NCBI GenBank assembly: GCA_965220305.1
Contig: OZ244817.1
Coordinates: 806,001 to 870,000 of the forward strand
Length of the DNA stretch: 64,000 nucleotides
Direction: 5' to 3'
Origin: G965220305 sp965220305
GTDB lineage: Bacteria; Chloroflexota; Dehalococcoidia; Lucifugimonadales; UBA3495
Below are positions 36,980-46,100 of this stretch, one piece after another; within the stretch, counting starts at the first letter, position 1; every line of letters begins with the position of its first letter. The translations under genes were made by a program, and so were the position numbers. A model generated the notes under the pieces. The model was given only the letters and a program-made list of their open reading frames with translations. It was not told the DNA's origin and searched no databases.

Positions 36980-37843
36980 CGGGAACAATGGCGATGGCTG
37001 GAAAAATCAGCCGAGGCCCTGGCCAAGGAATACAAGAGGGGACGACGCCCCAAGATGACGCCCTACCCCGAACCCGAAACCCGGGAGGATGACGACGAGG
37101 TCTATGGATTCGTCCTGCAAGGTTCCCGGCGTCTGTACCAGTATACGGCCTCAACCCTCACCAGCGAGGACGATTCTTATTCGGCAACGGTGCGGGTACC
37201 ACTGGACGACCACCTGGAAGGCGTGGAGCGGTGGGCCAAGGGTATCGGAGAAGGCGCCGGACTGCCTGACTCGCTGGCGGCAGACTTGGCGTTGGCGGCC
37301 CGTTGGCACGACGCGGGCAAAGCCGACCCACGGTTTCAAGCGTTGCTGCACGGCGGCAACCCCTGGGCCGCAGAACCGCCGCTTCTCGCCAAGTCGGGCA
37401 GGCTGCCCACCGGCCGGCGGGAATATGAACGCGCCCGCCAGCAAAGCGGCTACCCCAAAGGCGGACGACATGAGATGCTCTCGGTGCGTATGCTTGAGAA
37501 CTCCGGCCTCTCGAAAGCGGCAAACGACGAAGACCTGGTATTGCATCTTGTCGCCAGCCACCACGGGCGTTGCCGCCCCTTTGCCCCGGTGGTAGGCGAC
37601 AGCAATCCGGTCGAGGTGGAGGAGACGATTCTCGGATGCCAAATGTCGGCAAGAAGCGATACCGGACTGGAGCGGCTGGACAGCGGGGTAACGGAGCGAT
37701 TCTGGCGACTGGTACGCCGCTACGGCTGGTGGGGCCTGGCCTGGCTGGAAGCCCTGATGCGCCTGGCCGACCACCGTTGCAGCGCGGAAGAGCAGAAAAA
37801 GCACGACGACGCTGATAGTCAGGCGAAGGAGACAGCGAAATGA
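36980..37843 (+). CDS. cas3: Cas3 C-terminal HD nuclease part
   Basis: The frame follows the TAA directly (REQWRWLEKSAEALAKEYKR) and runs to the ATGA overlap with the Cas8-like gene. The HD motif is in LALAARWHDAGKADPRFQAL; further metal-site histidines are in GGRHEMLSVRM and LHLVASHHGRCRPF. HD cuts single-stranded DNA in type I interference. The first ATG in the frame is at 37055. If the stops are real, the HD domain could only be made as a separate protein and would need to act in trans. Confidence 0.82.
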   Translation, partial: REQWRWLEKSAEALAKEYKRGRRPKMTPYPEPETREDDDEVYGFVLQGSRRLYQYTASTLTSEDDSYSATVRVPLDDHLEGVERWAKGIGEGAGLPDSLAADLALAARWHDAGKADPRFQALLHGGNPWAAEPPLLAKSGRLPTGRREYERARQQSGYPKGGRHEMLSVRMLENSGLSKAANDEDLVLHLVASHHGRCRPFAPVVGDSNPVEVEETILGCQMSARSDTGLERLDSGVTERFWRLVRRYGWWGLAWLEALMRLADHRCSAEEQKKHDDADSQAKETAK

Positions 37844-38157
37844 CCGAACAGAAAAACGGCGGGTTGCTGCTATCTGGGCTGGACGGCGCCAACCCCCCGG
37901 CATTCCTGGCGGCCCTGGGGACGCTGCGGGGCCTCACCATCGCTTGGCCGAAGCGCCGGGTATGCCTCTCCTGGACGCTGCGGGACACTTGGCGGCCCAG
38001 CCTGCAAGTTGATGGAGACGCGCCGACCGAAGATGAGGCACTGGACGGGCTGGAGCATTTTTGGAAATGTGTCCGGGGCATGAGGCTTTGGAAATTGGGG
38101 ATAATCTTACAGTTCCAACCGGCGATTTCCGCACCCACGCGCAAAATGCAGCCTTAG
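37840..38157 (+). CDS. Type I-G Cas8-like protein, first frame
   Basis: The start overlaps cas3 by four bases. LLLSGLDGANPPAFLAALGT followed by LRGLTIAWPKRRVCLSW fits the GSU0052-type protein of type I-G loci (Cas8u2/Cas3-extension family), which probably recognises the PAM as large subunit. After LDGLEHF the frame is lost: the run of five T at 38059-38063 needs one more T to continue as LEMCPGHEALEIGDNLTVPT in the next frame. Residues after that point in this frame are nonsense. Confidence 0.75.
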   Translation: MTEQKNGGLLLSGLDGANPPAFLAALGTLRGLTIAWPKRRVCLSWTLRDTWRPSLQVDGDAPTEDEALDGLEHFWKCVRGMRLWKLGIILQFQPAISAPTRKMQP

Positions 38158-38810
38158 CAGCATCTCCCTCACCCAAAGGACGGTCTACGGCGGACTTCAT
38201 GGCCGCTTTCGGCTGCGACTTGGTTGAGTCTGCCGACCGGAAGGGACAGATTCAGGATACGGCATTGCGCACTATGAGCGGGACTGGTCATCAACACTTC
38301 CTCAAGACCATGCGCGACCTCACGGAGAAAGTCGGCCGGGACAAGTTGCAGCAGTGTTTGTTTGGTAGTTGGGAGCGGAAAGACCCTCAACTGTCTCTGC
38401 GTTGGGACCCGGAAGACGACCGCCGGTACGCTCACAGGTGGAAGAATCCCAGCGACGACAAGGTATCCGTCAAAGGCCAAAAGAGCGGCGCGCCGACCGA
38501 ATGGGGCGCCAACCGCCTGGCCTTTGAAGCCTTGCCGCTCTTCCCGGTAATGCCGATACCCCGTGGAGTGCAGACCACCGGATTCTCGGGAACCCGGAGC
38601 CGCGACACGTTTTGGACATGGCCTATCTGGGATGTTCCTGTAGGTCTGGATACGGTTCGCTCCTTGCTGGCTTTACCCGAACTCCAAGGCCGCGACATTA
38701 GCCCGGAAAACCATGAAAGAATGGCCGCTATGGGTATCCGGCAAGTGTTCAGATCCCGGCGGGTCACCATCGGCCAATATCGCAACTTTACCCCATCCAC
38801 CCCAGCGTGA
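38061..38810 (+). CDS. Type I-G Cas8-like protein, second frame
   Basis: This frame carries the remaining 245 residues of the Cas8-like protein, from EMCPGHEALEIGDNLTVPTG through SPKGRSTADFMAAFGCDLVE and SGTGHQHFLKTMRDL to the end. With the first frame it makes about 323 residues, a normal length for GSU0052-like proteins. The ATG at 38061 has no ribosome site, so it should be read as a continuation. The break is at a homopolymer, where sequencing errors are common. Confidence 0.75.
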   Translation: MEMCPGHEALEIGDNLTVPTGDFRTHAQNAALAASPSPKGRSTADFMAAFGCDLVESADRKGQIQDTALRTMSGTGHQHFLKTMRDLTEKVGRDKLQQCLFGSWERKDPQLSLRWDPEDDRRYAHRWKNPSDDKVSVKGQKSGAPTEWGANRLAFEALPLFPVMPIPRGVQTTGFSGTRSRDTFWTWPIWDVPVGLDTVRSLLALPELQGRDISPENHERMAAMGIRQVFRSRRVTIGQYRNFTPSTPA

Positions 38811-38841
38811 CCTGCGCCAATTATCAGGGAGAGTGAGGCGA

Positions 38842-40599
38842 ATGATGACGAATGGCAGCCAGAAAACCACGTCAATTACCCCCACCACGGAATCCGGAAT
38901 GTCCACCATTGCCCTTCCGGAACTGGTACCCGCCCGGATGCTCAACGAGTACGCCTATTGCCCTCGCCTGGCCTACCTGGAATGGGTGCAGGGAGAATTC
39001 GAGGACAGCGTGGATACCGTCGAGGGCCGGTTCCAGCACCGTCGGGTGGACCGCCCGGCGGGAGAACTGCCCGTCCGTTCTACCGGAGATTCTGCCGACC
39101 TGCCGGACGAAGACGACACTGCCTGCGAGACCATCCATGCCCGTTCCGTGATGCTTTCCGACAGCGCCGTGGGCGCAATCGCGCGAATCGACTTGATTGA
39201 AGGCCAGGGCAACGTGGTCACCCCTGTGGACTACAAGCATGGTAAGGCCCCTGATGTCCCCGAGGGGGCGTGGGAGCCGGAACGAGTCCAGGTCTGCCTC
39301 CAGGGCCTGCTGCTCCGCGCCAACGGCTACACCTGCGACGAGGGAATGCTCTACTTCGTTGAGTCCCGCCAGCGGGTGAAAGTCCCGCTGGACGATGCCC
39401 TCATCCTACGGACGATGGAACTGCTGTCGGGAATCAGAAACATGGCCGCATCGGGGCAAATTCCCGAACCCTTGGTTGACAGTCCGAAATGCCCCGGATG
39501 CTCCTTGGTGGGTATTTGTCTCCCCGACGAAGTGAACTTCATCGCGGCTAAAGCACAGACCGTCAAGCCGGCGGATGTCCGCCGGCTGGCGCCCGCCCGG
39601 GACGACTCCGTACCCGTCTACGTCCAAGCCCAGGGAGCCGTTGTCGGCAAGTCCGGCGACCAGTTGCAAGTGAAACAGAAGGGGCAGACGCTGCAAAAAG
39701 TTCGCCTTATGGAAGTCTCTCACCTGTCCATTTTCGGCAACGTCCAGGTCACCGCCCAGGCGCTCCGGGAACTGTGCGCCCGGAACATCCCCGTCTGCCA
39801 CTTCACATACGGGGGATGGTTCAGCGGCATTACCAACGGAATGAGCCACAAGAACGTGGAACTGCGCTGCCGCCAATACGTTGCAGCTATGACGCCCGAA
39901 GCTGCCCTGCCCATCGCCCGCCGGATGGTCTTCGGGAAGATAAAGAACTGCCGTACCCTGATGCGCCGGAACCACCGGGAGCCGCCCGCCGCCGTTCTGG
40001 CGGAGTTGGACCGGCTGGCCGACCGGGCCCAGGCGGCCCCTTCCCTGGACACCCTGCTGGGCATCGAGGGGGCTGCGGCCCGTACATACTTCTCGGAATT
40101 CCAAGGCATGATCAAGACCGAATCCCTGGACTTCGACTTCCACGGGCGGAACCGGCGCCCTCCCCGGGACCCGGTGAACGCGATCCTATCCTTTCTCTAC
40201 GCTATGCTGATCAAGCAGGCGACGGTTACGGCGTTGACCGTAGGCTTTGATCCTTACCTGGGGTTCTACCACCAGCCCAAGTACGGCAAGCCTGCCCTCG
40301 CCCTGGACTTGGTGGAGGAATTCCGTCCCCTGGTTGCCGACTCGGTGTGTCTGACCCTCATCAACAACGGAGAACTGGGGCCAGAACACTTCACTGTCCG
40401 GGGAAACGCGGCGGCGTTGACCCAGAACGGCCGCCGCAAGGTCATAGAAGCCTGGGAACGCCGGATGGACACTCTGGTCACACACCCCCTTTTCGGCTAT
40501 GCCGCCAGCTACCGCCGCATCCTGGAAATCCAGGCACGGCTGCTGTCCCGGCATCTTCTGGGCGAATTGCCAACCTATCCGGTATTCAGAACGAGGTAG
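38842..40599 (+). CDS. cas4-cas1: Cas4-Cas1 fusion, spacer acquisition
   Basis: The product has 585 residues. Cas4 (about residues 20-235) has the first cluster cysteine in YAYCPRLAYLEWVQGEFED, the nuclease core VTPVDYKHGKAPDVPEGAW, and CPGCSLVGIC for the iron-sulfur cluster. Cas1 (about residues 260-585) has the metal-binding E in LLGIEGAAARTYFSEF, H in YLGFYHQPKYGKPALA and D in LDLVEEFRPLV. The fusion is typical of type I-G and couples PAM choice to integration. GGGAGAG precedes the ATG at 38842; the long upstream frame overlaps the Cas8-like gene. The frame is intact. Confidence 0.95.
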   Translation: MMTNGSQKTTSITPTTESGMSTIALPELVPARMLNEYAYCPRLAYLEWVQGEFEDSVDTVEGRFQHRRVDRPAGELPVRSTGDSADLPDEDDTACETIHARSVMLSDSAVGAIARIDLIEGQGNVVTPVDYKHGKAPDVPEGAWEPERVQVCLQGLLLRANGYTCDEGMLYFVESRQRVKVPLDDALILRTMELLSGIRNMAASGQIPEPLVDSPKCPGCSLVGICLPDEVNFIAAKAQTVKPADVRRLAPARDDSVPVYVQAQGAVVGKSGDQLQVKQKGQTLQKVRLMEVSHLSIFGNVQVTAQALRELCARNIPVCHFTYGGWFSGITNGMSHKNVELRCRQYVAAMTPEAALPIARRMVFGKIKNCRTLMRRNHREPPAAVLAELDRLADRAQAAPSLDTLLGIEGAAARTYFSEFQGMIKTESLDFDFHGRNRRPPRDPVNAILSFLYAMLIKQATVTALTVGFDPYLGFYHQPKYGKPALALDLVEEFRPLVADSVCLTLINNGELGPEHFTVRGNAAALTQNGRRKVIEAWERRMDTLVTHPLFGYAASYRRILEIQARLLSRHLLGELPTYPVFRTR

Positions 40600-40601
40600 C
40601 C

Positions 40602-40892
40602 ATGCGCAATCGATTCCTAGTGTGCTACGATCTGTCCGACCCCAAACGATTGGCCCGTACCTACAAGAAGATGAACGGGTTTGGCGAACCGGCCCAATAC
40701 TCGGTGTTCATATGCGACCTGTCGCCCAAGGAGAGGGTTCTGCTTGAGACCGCCCTAACGGAGACCCTGAATCTCAAAGAGGACCGGGCGCTGATTGTGG
40801 ACATGGGACCTTCGGAAGGACGGGGCCGCGAGAGTGTTACAATCTTGGGGAACGCCCGCGAGATGCCCCGGCGGGCAGTGGTAGTGGTGTGA
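40602..40892 (+). CDS. cas2: Cas2
   Basis: The product has 96 residues, normal for Cas2, which bridges two Cas1 dimers in the integration complex. The start MRNRFLVCYDLSDPKRLART has the conserved YD(L/I) strand, and QYSVFICDLSPKERVLLE is the second strand-helix unit. It starts two bases after the cas4-cas1 stop and ends 190 bases before the CRISPR array. Confidence 0.93.
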   Translation: MRNRFLVCYDLSDPKRLARTYKKMNGFGEPAQYSVFICDLSPKERVLLETALTETLNLKEDRALIVDMGPSEGRGRESVTILGNAREMPRRAVVVV

Positions 40893-41082
40893 TGCCCGGT
40901 CTGAAATCGCCCCGCGAGAGGTCCGGTAGTGAAGTCCTCACCTTGCACCTCTCGCAAACCGTCTGTTATGAACCGGGCCTTTTACGCTGGATCGAGTCGG
41001 AGCGGTGGCGATTTGTGTTACCAAATGCAGCGAAAATCACACCGTTACGCTCAATGTCAACCGAATTTAGGAGCAGATAGCC
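40893..41082 (+). promoter_or_regulatory. CRISPR leader region
   Basis: The 190 bases between cas2 and the first repeat hold no gene. The array degenerates at its far end, which places the leader on this side. The last part, before GGAGCAGATAGCC, is moderately AT-rich. No clear promoter hexamers are visible. Confidence 0.6.
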
Positions 41083-41338
41083 ATTTCCATCTCCGAAAGG
41101 CGGTGGCCCCATTGAAGCCACACCGCCCTGGACTGGGTGCGGGAGAACTGGCCGATTTCCATCTCCGAAAGGCGGTGGCCCCATTGAAGCTGGACCACTT
41201 CCAGCAGATTTTAGCGGCGATTGCGGAATTTCCATCTCCGAAAGGCGGTGGCCCCATTGAAGCCTAGACGTGGACCTGGCGGAAGCCTACGGGATGAAAC
41301 TGATTTCCATCGCCGAAAGGCGGTGGCCCCCGTGAGTT
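41083..41338 (+). CRISPR. Type I-G CRISPR array, four repeats and three spacers
   Basis: Repeats of 36 bases start ATTTCCATCTCCGAAAGG and end GGCCCCATTGAAGC at 41083-41118, 41155-41190 and 41228-41263 (identical). A fourth, degenerate at its 3' end (CCGTGAGTT) and with one change inside, is at 41303-41338. Spacers of 36, 37 and 39 bases lie at 41119-41154, 41191-41227 and 41264-41302. CCATCTCC and GGCGGTGG form the hairpin around GAAA. Each spacer can be read as an open frame (for example ALDWVRENWP, DHFQQILAAIA, VDLAEAYGMKL), as expected if taken from phage genes. Confidence 0.95.
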
Positions 41339-41647
41339 CCTGCAAGAGGGCACCCTCCCGGAGCCAGGGCTATCGCATGAGGATTGGAACGCCTCTGTTA
41401 AGTCAGCACGCCCCCGTCATTCCGGCGGAGGCCGGAATCCAGGAAGTCTTGCTGTTGAAGAATTGGCGCATTTGTAGAACGTTCTGAATTCCGGCCTCCG
41501 GGAGATCAACCCTCCGGGAATGGGAGAGGTTCCGGCAGAAGCACCCGGAGACCGTATCAATCGCACAAAGGGAAGAGGAGCAGGATGCCCCACTGGCCTG
41601 AGACATTCCTCATGGCCCGTTTACTCCGGAAAACACATGCCGACTGA
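41339..41647. other. Gap with REP-like palindromes
   Basis: ATTCCGGC (41419-41426) and GCCGGAAT (41431-41438) form a palindrome inside GTCATTCCGGCGGAGGCC, a type of REP element common in many bacterial genomes. An inverted partial copy (GAATTCCGGCCTCCGG) lies at about 41486-41501. No gene is visible. The gap marks the border between the CRISPR locus and the next mobile module. Confidence 0.6.
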
Positions 41648-43156
41648 TCAGCCGATGAGAGCCGGCTGGCCGTACATCGACCAGCAGCCGAAGTTGTCCA
41701 ACGGGCCATACTCCTCCAACCGTTTGATGGTGGTGGTCAGCATGGGGATTCCCATCCTGCTCCCCAGGTCCTGGAAGACGGACTCGGCATCATCGTTCCA
41801 GCAGACGAACAGCGCTGGCCAGCCGTCCCCCCGGTCGGCTGAGCCGTAGCCGTTGAGTTTTCGCCCCACCCGAGCCTCACCCCGGGCCGTCCGCTCGTAC
41901 TCGAAATAGGCCCACGTCGGCCCGTAGGGGCTGCGCTCCAGGAAGACCATCCCATCGGGAGAGATGCCGCTGGCCTTCAGATGCTCCCAGGAACGCCAGC
42001 CGGCAGCCACGGGAAGACCCCCCGCCAGGAAGTGGCCGATGCAGGACATGACGCCGTCCTCGTGGGCCCGGAGGTGGGGCTTGTTGACCCAGGAGAGAGA
42101 ATCAACCCGGTCGGTGCATTGGGAGTAGTGGACCCGGTCCCGGCGGGAGATGCAGTCAATGCCCTTCGGGACCGCCATGTAGCGGTACTTCCCGCCATGC
42201 CAGAGGCGGTCCACAAAGCCGAGATCATAGAGCGCCTTGCAGGAATTCTGCGCTGACTTGCCCTTGGAACCCTCCTCAAGGGCCTGGCGGGCCATATCCA
42301 GAGTGGCGCCAGGCCACTGGGAAACGATGTCCAGAACCCGGCCCAGCGCCTGGCCCCGCTTCTCCACCCAGGGGGAAACCGCCAACCGGCGATCCCAGCC
42401 CCATCCCCCAGTGTCTCCGAAGTGGACCGGCTGGTAGACCCAGCCCCGGCTGGCCCGGCAGTTCCCGGCGCCGGACCTGCTGCCATCCCGGGCGCACCAC
42501 ACCGCGACCTGGTCCTCAAGGTAGTAGCGGCGGGCCGCCCGGTAGACCAGCTCCCGCTGCCACTCGTCATTCACGACAAAGGCCAGCAAACTGGGCCAGG
42601 GAGCTTCCAGGGAGATGGACAGGTCCCGGAGGTCCTGGGCCAAACGGCCCAACCGGGAGGCAATCCAGTCCTCGGACTGGAAGAAACCACTCCAGAAGAG
42701 GGCGACCCAACCATGCCGGTAGCGGGCCACCGCGTCAAGACTCACCCCGTTCATCCAGTGAAAGGTCTCGAAGGGACCGAGGTCTTCGATCTGCGAGACC
42801 ACCTGGTAGAACCACTCGATGGAAGGCAGACGTTCCAGGAGACGGCACCGGGAGAATTCCTGGTGCCAGGTGACGCCCAAACGGCTCAGGACAGAGAGCG
42901 CCATATCAGTCAGGAACCACCGCATGGAGAGGGAACCGTACCAACCCAGGGAAGCGGAACCCAACAGGCCAAGGTCACGCAGTTCACCGAGACGCTTGTA
43001 GATCACGCTGGAACCGACGCCGGCCAGAGCGGTGAGGTCCCGGGTGGTGGCCAGGGGCAACTCCGCCAGGAGATCAAGAAGCCTGCGGCCTCCGCTGGAA
43101 ATCTCTGCAGGAACCTCTACGGGAACCTCTGCTGGAACCTCGAAATCAGCATTCAT
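41648..43156 (-). CDS. Replication-relaxation family protein
   Basis: The product has 502 residues. After an acidic proline repeat (VPAEVPVEVPAE), residues 25-75 form a winged helix (LPLATTRDLTALAGVGSSVI). The C-terminal 130 residues show the nuclease-like pattern of replication-relaxation proteins: DGMVFLERSPYGPTWAYFEY, ERTARGEARVGRKLNGY and LFVCWNDDAESVFQDLG. Such proteins are found on plasmids and integrative elements beside coupling ATPases and probably act at the transfer or replication origin. It is three bases downstream of the coupling-protein gene in the same operon. The middle part is not recognised. Confidence 0.7.
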   Translation of the reverse strand: MNADFEVPAEVPVEVPAEISSGGRRLLDLLAELPLATTRDLTALAGVGSSVIYKRLGELRDLGLLGSASLGWYGSLSMRWFLTDMALSVLSRLGVTWHQEFSRCRLLERLPSIEWFYQVVSQIEDLGPFETFHWMNGVSLDAVARYRHGWVALFWSGFFQSEDWIASRLGRLAQDLRDLSISLEAPWPSLLAFVVNDEWQRELVYRAARRYYLEDQVAVWCARDGSRSGAGNCRASRGWVYQPVHFGDTGGWGWDRRLAVSPWVEKRGQALGRVLDIVSQWPGATLDMARQALEEGSKGKSAQNSCKALYDLGFVDRLWHGGKYRYMAVPKGIDCISRRDRVHYSQCTDRVDSLSWVNKPHLRAHEDGVMSCIGHFLAGGLPVAAGWRSWEHLKASGISPDGMVFLERSPYGPTWAYFEYERTARGEARVGRKLNGYGSADRGDGWPALFVCWNDDAESVFQDLGSRMGIPMLTTTIKRLEEYGPLDNFGCWSMYGQPALIG

Positions 43157-43159
43157 CGT

Positions 43160-46100
43160 CTAATCCTCAGCAGAGACCCGGCGCAGCTGAGCAAATTCCC
43201 GGGGGGCGCCATCCTGCGGTCCAGAATGTACGAAAGCCACCTCGGCCCGGGCAGTCAGAAGGGCCTCGGCGAAGGCCTGCTGGTGAATCTGTTCCTTCTG
43301 CTGCTCAACCTGTTCCCGAATCTCGATCTTCATCTTAGCTTCAGCCTCTCTAATCCTGACTTCAGCCTGCTTATTCGCCTTCTTGTAGGCTTGACCGAGA
43401 TGACGACCCTGATTCTGCTCCAACAGAATTCGTACAGCCGGGTCCTCATCGCCGACATCCGCCATATAGGACAGAGCCTCGGGAGTAAACTGGCTACCCT
43501 TGATGTCAGCCGGCGTCAACCCCCTGGAAATCAGGTTTTTGAGGGCCGCCTCCTCAGTCCCGGCGAGTTCAGACTCCAAGAAGGACACCGCCGGAGCCTG
43601 TGCGATGGCAGGTTCAAGTTCAGGTTCAGGCTCATGCTCAGGTTCATAAGCATCGGCGGAAACATCGAAATCAGAAAGGTCGAAACCGGAACCGGATACC
43701 GGAGAACTCCCATTCGGCTTCACTGAAACAGCGGCATCACCATCCGGTTTTTCCAGACCACTGGAATCACCATCCGATTTCATCGACCTACCGGAATCGC
43801 CATCCGGTTTTACCGGACCACCGTCCCGCTTTTTCGAAGACCTGCCCCGCTTCACGGGACGGCTGGAATCGGCCTTGTCGAAATCACTGACGCCGGAACC
43901 GGCATTCCCCTCGCCATCGGGACCCGGCACAATGCCCAACTTGTCGCCGCCGTCCAACCGTTTCTGCAACTCCAAATCCATGCGTTGCAGGGACTCAGCG
44001 AAATCGACGGTATAGTCGACGGACCCCCGCAACACCGCTTCCACCGCTTCCGGGGATCCCCGGGTCAAATCCGGGGGCGGCAGGGTCTTCATGGAGAAAG
44101 CGGGGTAGCAGGTGGTGTCCGAGTTGATGCGGACACAGCAATGGTGGGGGTTCAGGTTGATCAGGAACCGCTCCGGCACCCGCTCCGCGTCCATCTCAGC
44201 GGAGATAATGTGGGCATCCTCCGCGGCCATCTGATAGCCGATGATGACCCCCACGTTGCCCAACACCCCGGCCTTGAGGCGACGGTCCGGGGTATCCAGC
44301 CGGGCCAGGGACTGGGTAGCCAGCATCATGCTGCAACCGTACTTCCGGATCTCGGCGAACATGCCCTCCCAGTCCGCGCCGGTGACCGTCTGGAACTCGT
44401 CGCACACCAGGAGGCACCGGGCCCGCTCCGAGGGAGCCAAACTCTCCTGGTCCCGGAGGGCCGACTCCACCAGGCTCACGATGGTGCCGCCCATCAGTGC
44501 GGCCGGTCCCTTGCCGACGGCGCCCTGGGCGGTGGAGACCAGCAGGACGAGTCCCTCCGAGAGGACGTCCGAAAGAACGATGGTGGACTTACGCTGCCCC
44601 ATGATCACCGCGGCCCGCTTGTTGGCAGCATAGGCCCCGATGCGGCTGTGGACCGGCCCGACGGCTTCAGCCCGAGTGTCCCGAGGCCAAGCCATATAGG
44701 CGTGGAACCACTGCTTGAGGCGAGGGTCCCGTACCCTCTGAAGGGCCCGGCGCTGGAAGGCGCTCATCTCAACGGTGGCATCCTTCCCCTTGCCGGAGGC
44801 AACGCCATCCTCCAGGAGGGAGAGGATATCCAGCATGGTCAACATCTCGTCCGGCTGAGTATCGGGGTGGGAATTCCATTCATAAACGATGAGTAAGCTG
44901 TTTTTCAATATGTCCTCCAGGCGACCCCCCCAGTGTTCCCAGAGATGCTTGACGGTGTTGATGATGGTATCTACGCACCGGTCCCGGTCGGGGGAGAGAT
45001 TGGGATCAACCAGATTGATCCCCGGCACGCGGTCCGTCCGTCCGAAGTCCAAGAGCCTGACCTTGTGGGCAATTTCTGGGGGAACCAGAGTGAGAATCTC
45101 CCGCACCAAGTCGGCGTGGGGATCGATCACCACAATAGCGCCGTCGTCCTTGCCCGCCGCCTTGCGGCGCAGCTTGTAATCGACGATGTGCTTGATGAGA
45201 GTGGACTTGCCGACGCCGGAACGGCCCAGAATGACGGCATGCTTCCGGATGGAAGACTCGGGCAAACGTATCTCCCGCTCCCCAGACTTTCCCACCAGGG
45301 GGCCGGAGTCCTCACCACTCGAGCTGAGGTCCCCCAGGTAGGGAATCAGGGAGCCGGAGGCAATTCTCTCCATGGAAGCCATCTCATCCATGCCCAGGGG
45401 CGGGTGCCAGACGGACGCAGCCTCCCGGGCTGACAGGACGGTACGCCGCGCGCGCTTCGGATCAAGCCAGCCGAGCACCTGGCTACCGCCCACAAAGGGA
45501 TGAAGGTCATAGTCCTGCTGCATCAGCCAACCGAGAAGCCGGTTCTGTCCCGCCAGCCGGCTGCGCCGGTACTGCCGGTTGACGACGGAGTTGCCGGAGT
45601 AGCGGAAAAGCCGCCCAGACTGCCAGGAATTGCCCGCCGGGTCATCGAAGGAACGAATGCGGTTGATGACCTGTTCAATGTCGTCGAGAGGGAGCGCCTC
45701 CTTTTCCTGAGCCCGGTAGATGCGCACGATCTGAAGCTCGGTCCAGAAACCCAGGGATTTCAGCTTCTCCTCCACCAGGGCCTCATCCAGGTAGGGCCGG
45801 CGACGGCCGGAAAAGAACTTCCGCCACAGGAAGAATCCCAACGCTCCCATGGAGAGAGCCCCGCCGTTGAACAGGACCATCCCGGGAATATTCCCATTGT
45901 GGTAGAAGAACCAGTTCATCCCGGCGAACCCGGCCAGGCCGGCCAGGAGGAGAATCAAAGGAGATGCCATCTCGCCGCCCTCAACCTTGCTTGAAACGGG
46001 CCGGGGAGCCCGGTCATCACCGTCGCGCCGGGCCTGCATCAGGTTCTGCCAGGGAGCGCTCCAGTTCTCGGGAGCCGGCCGGATCAGCAGCCGGATACCC

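Noticed and set aside
34685..37843. Recoded TAG/TAA as an amino acid in cas3
   Set aside because: Other genes in the window (for example ssb at 12243, the methyltransferase-linked genes and cas4-cas1) end normally at TAG or TAA, and no suppressor tRNA or recoding signal is visible.
40966..41257. Minus-strand frames with repeated MGPPPFGDGN
   Set aside because: They are translations across the CRISPR repeats and not genes.
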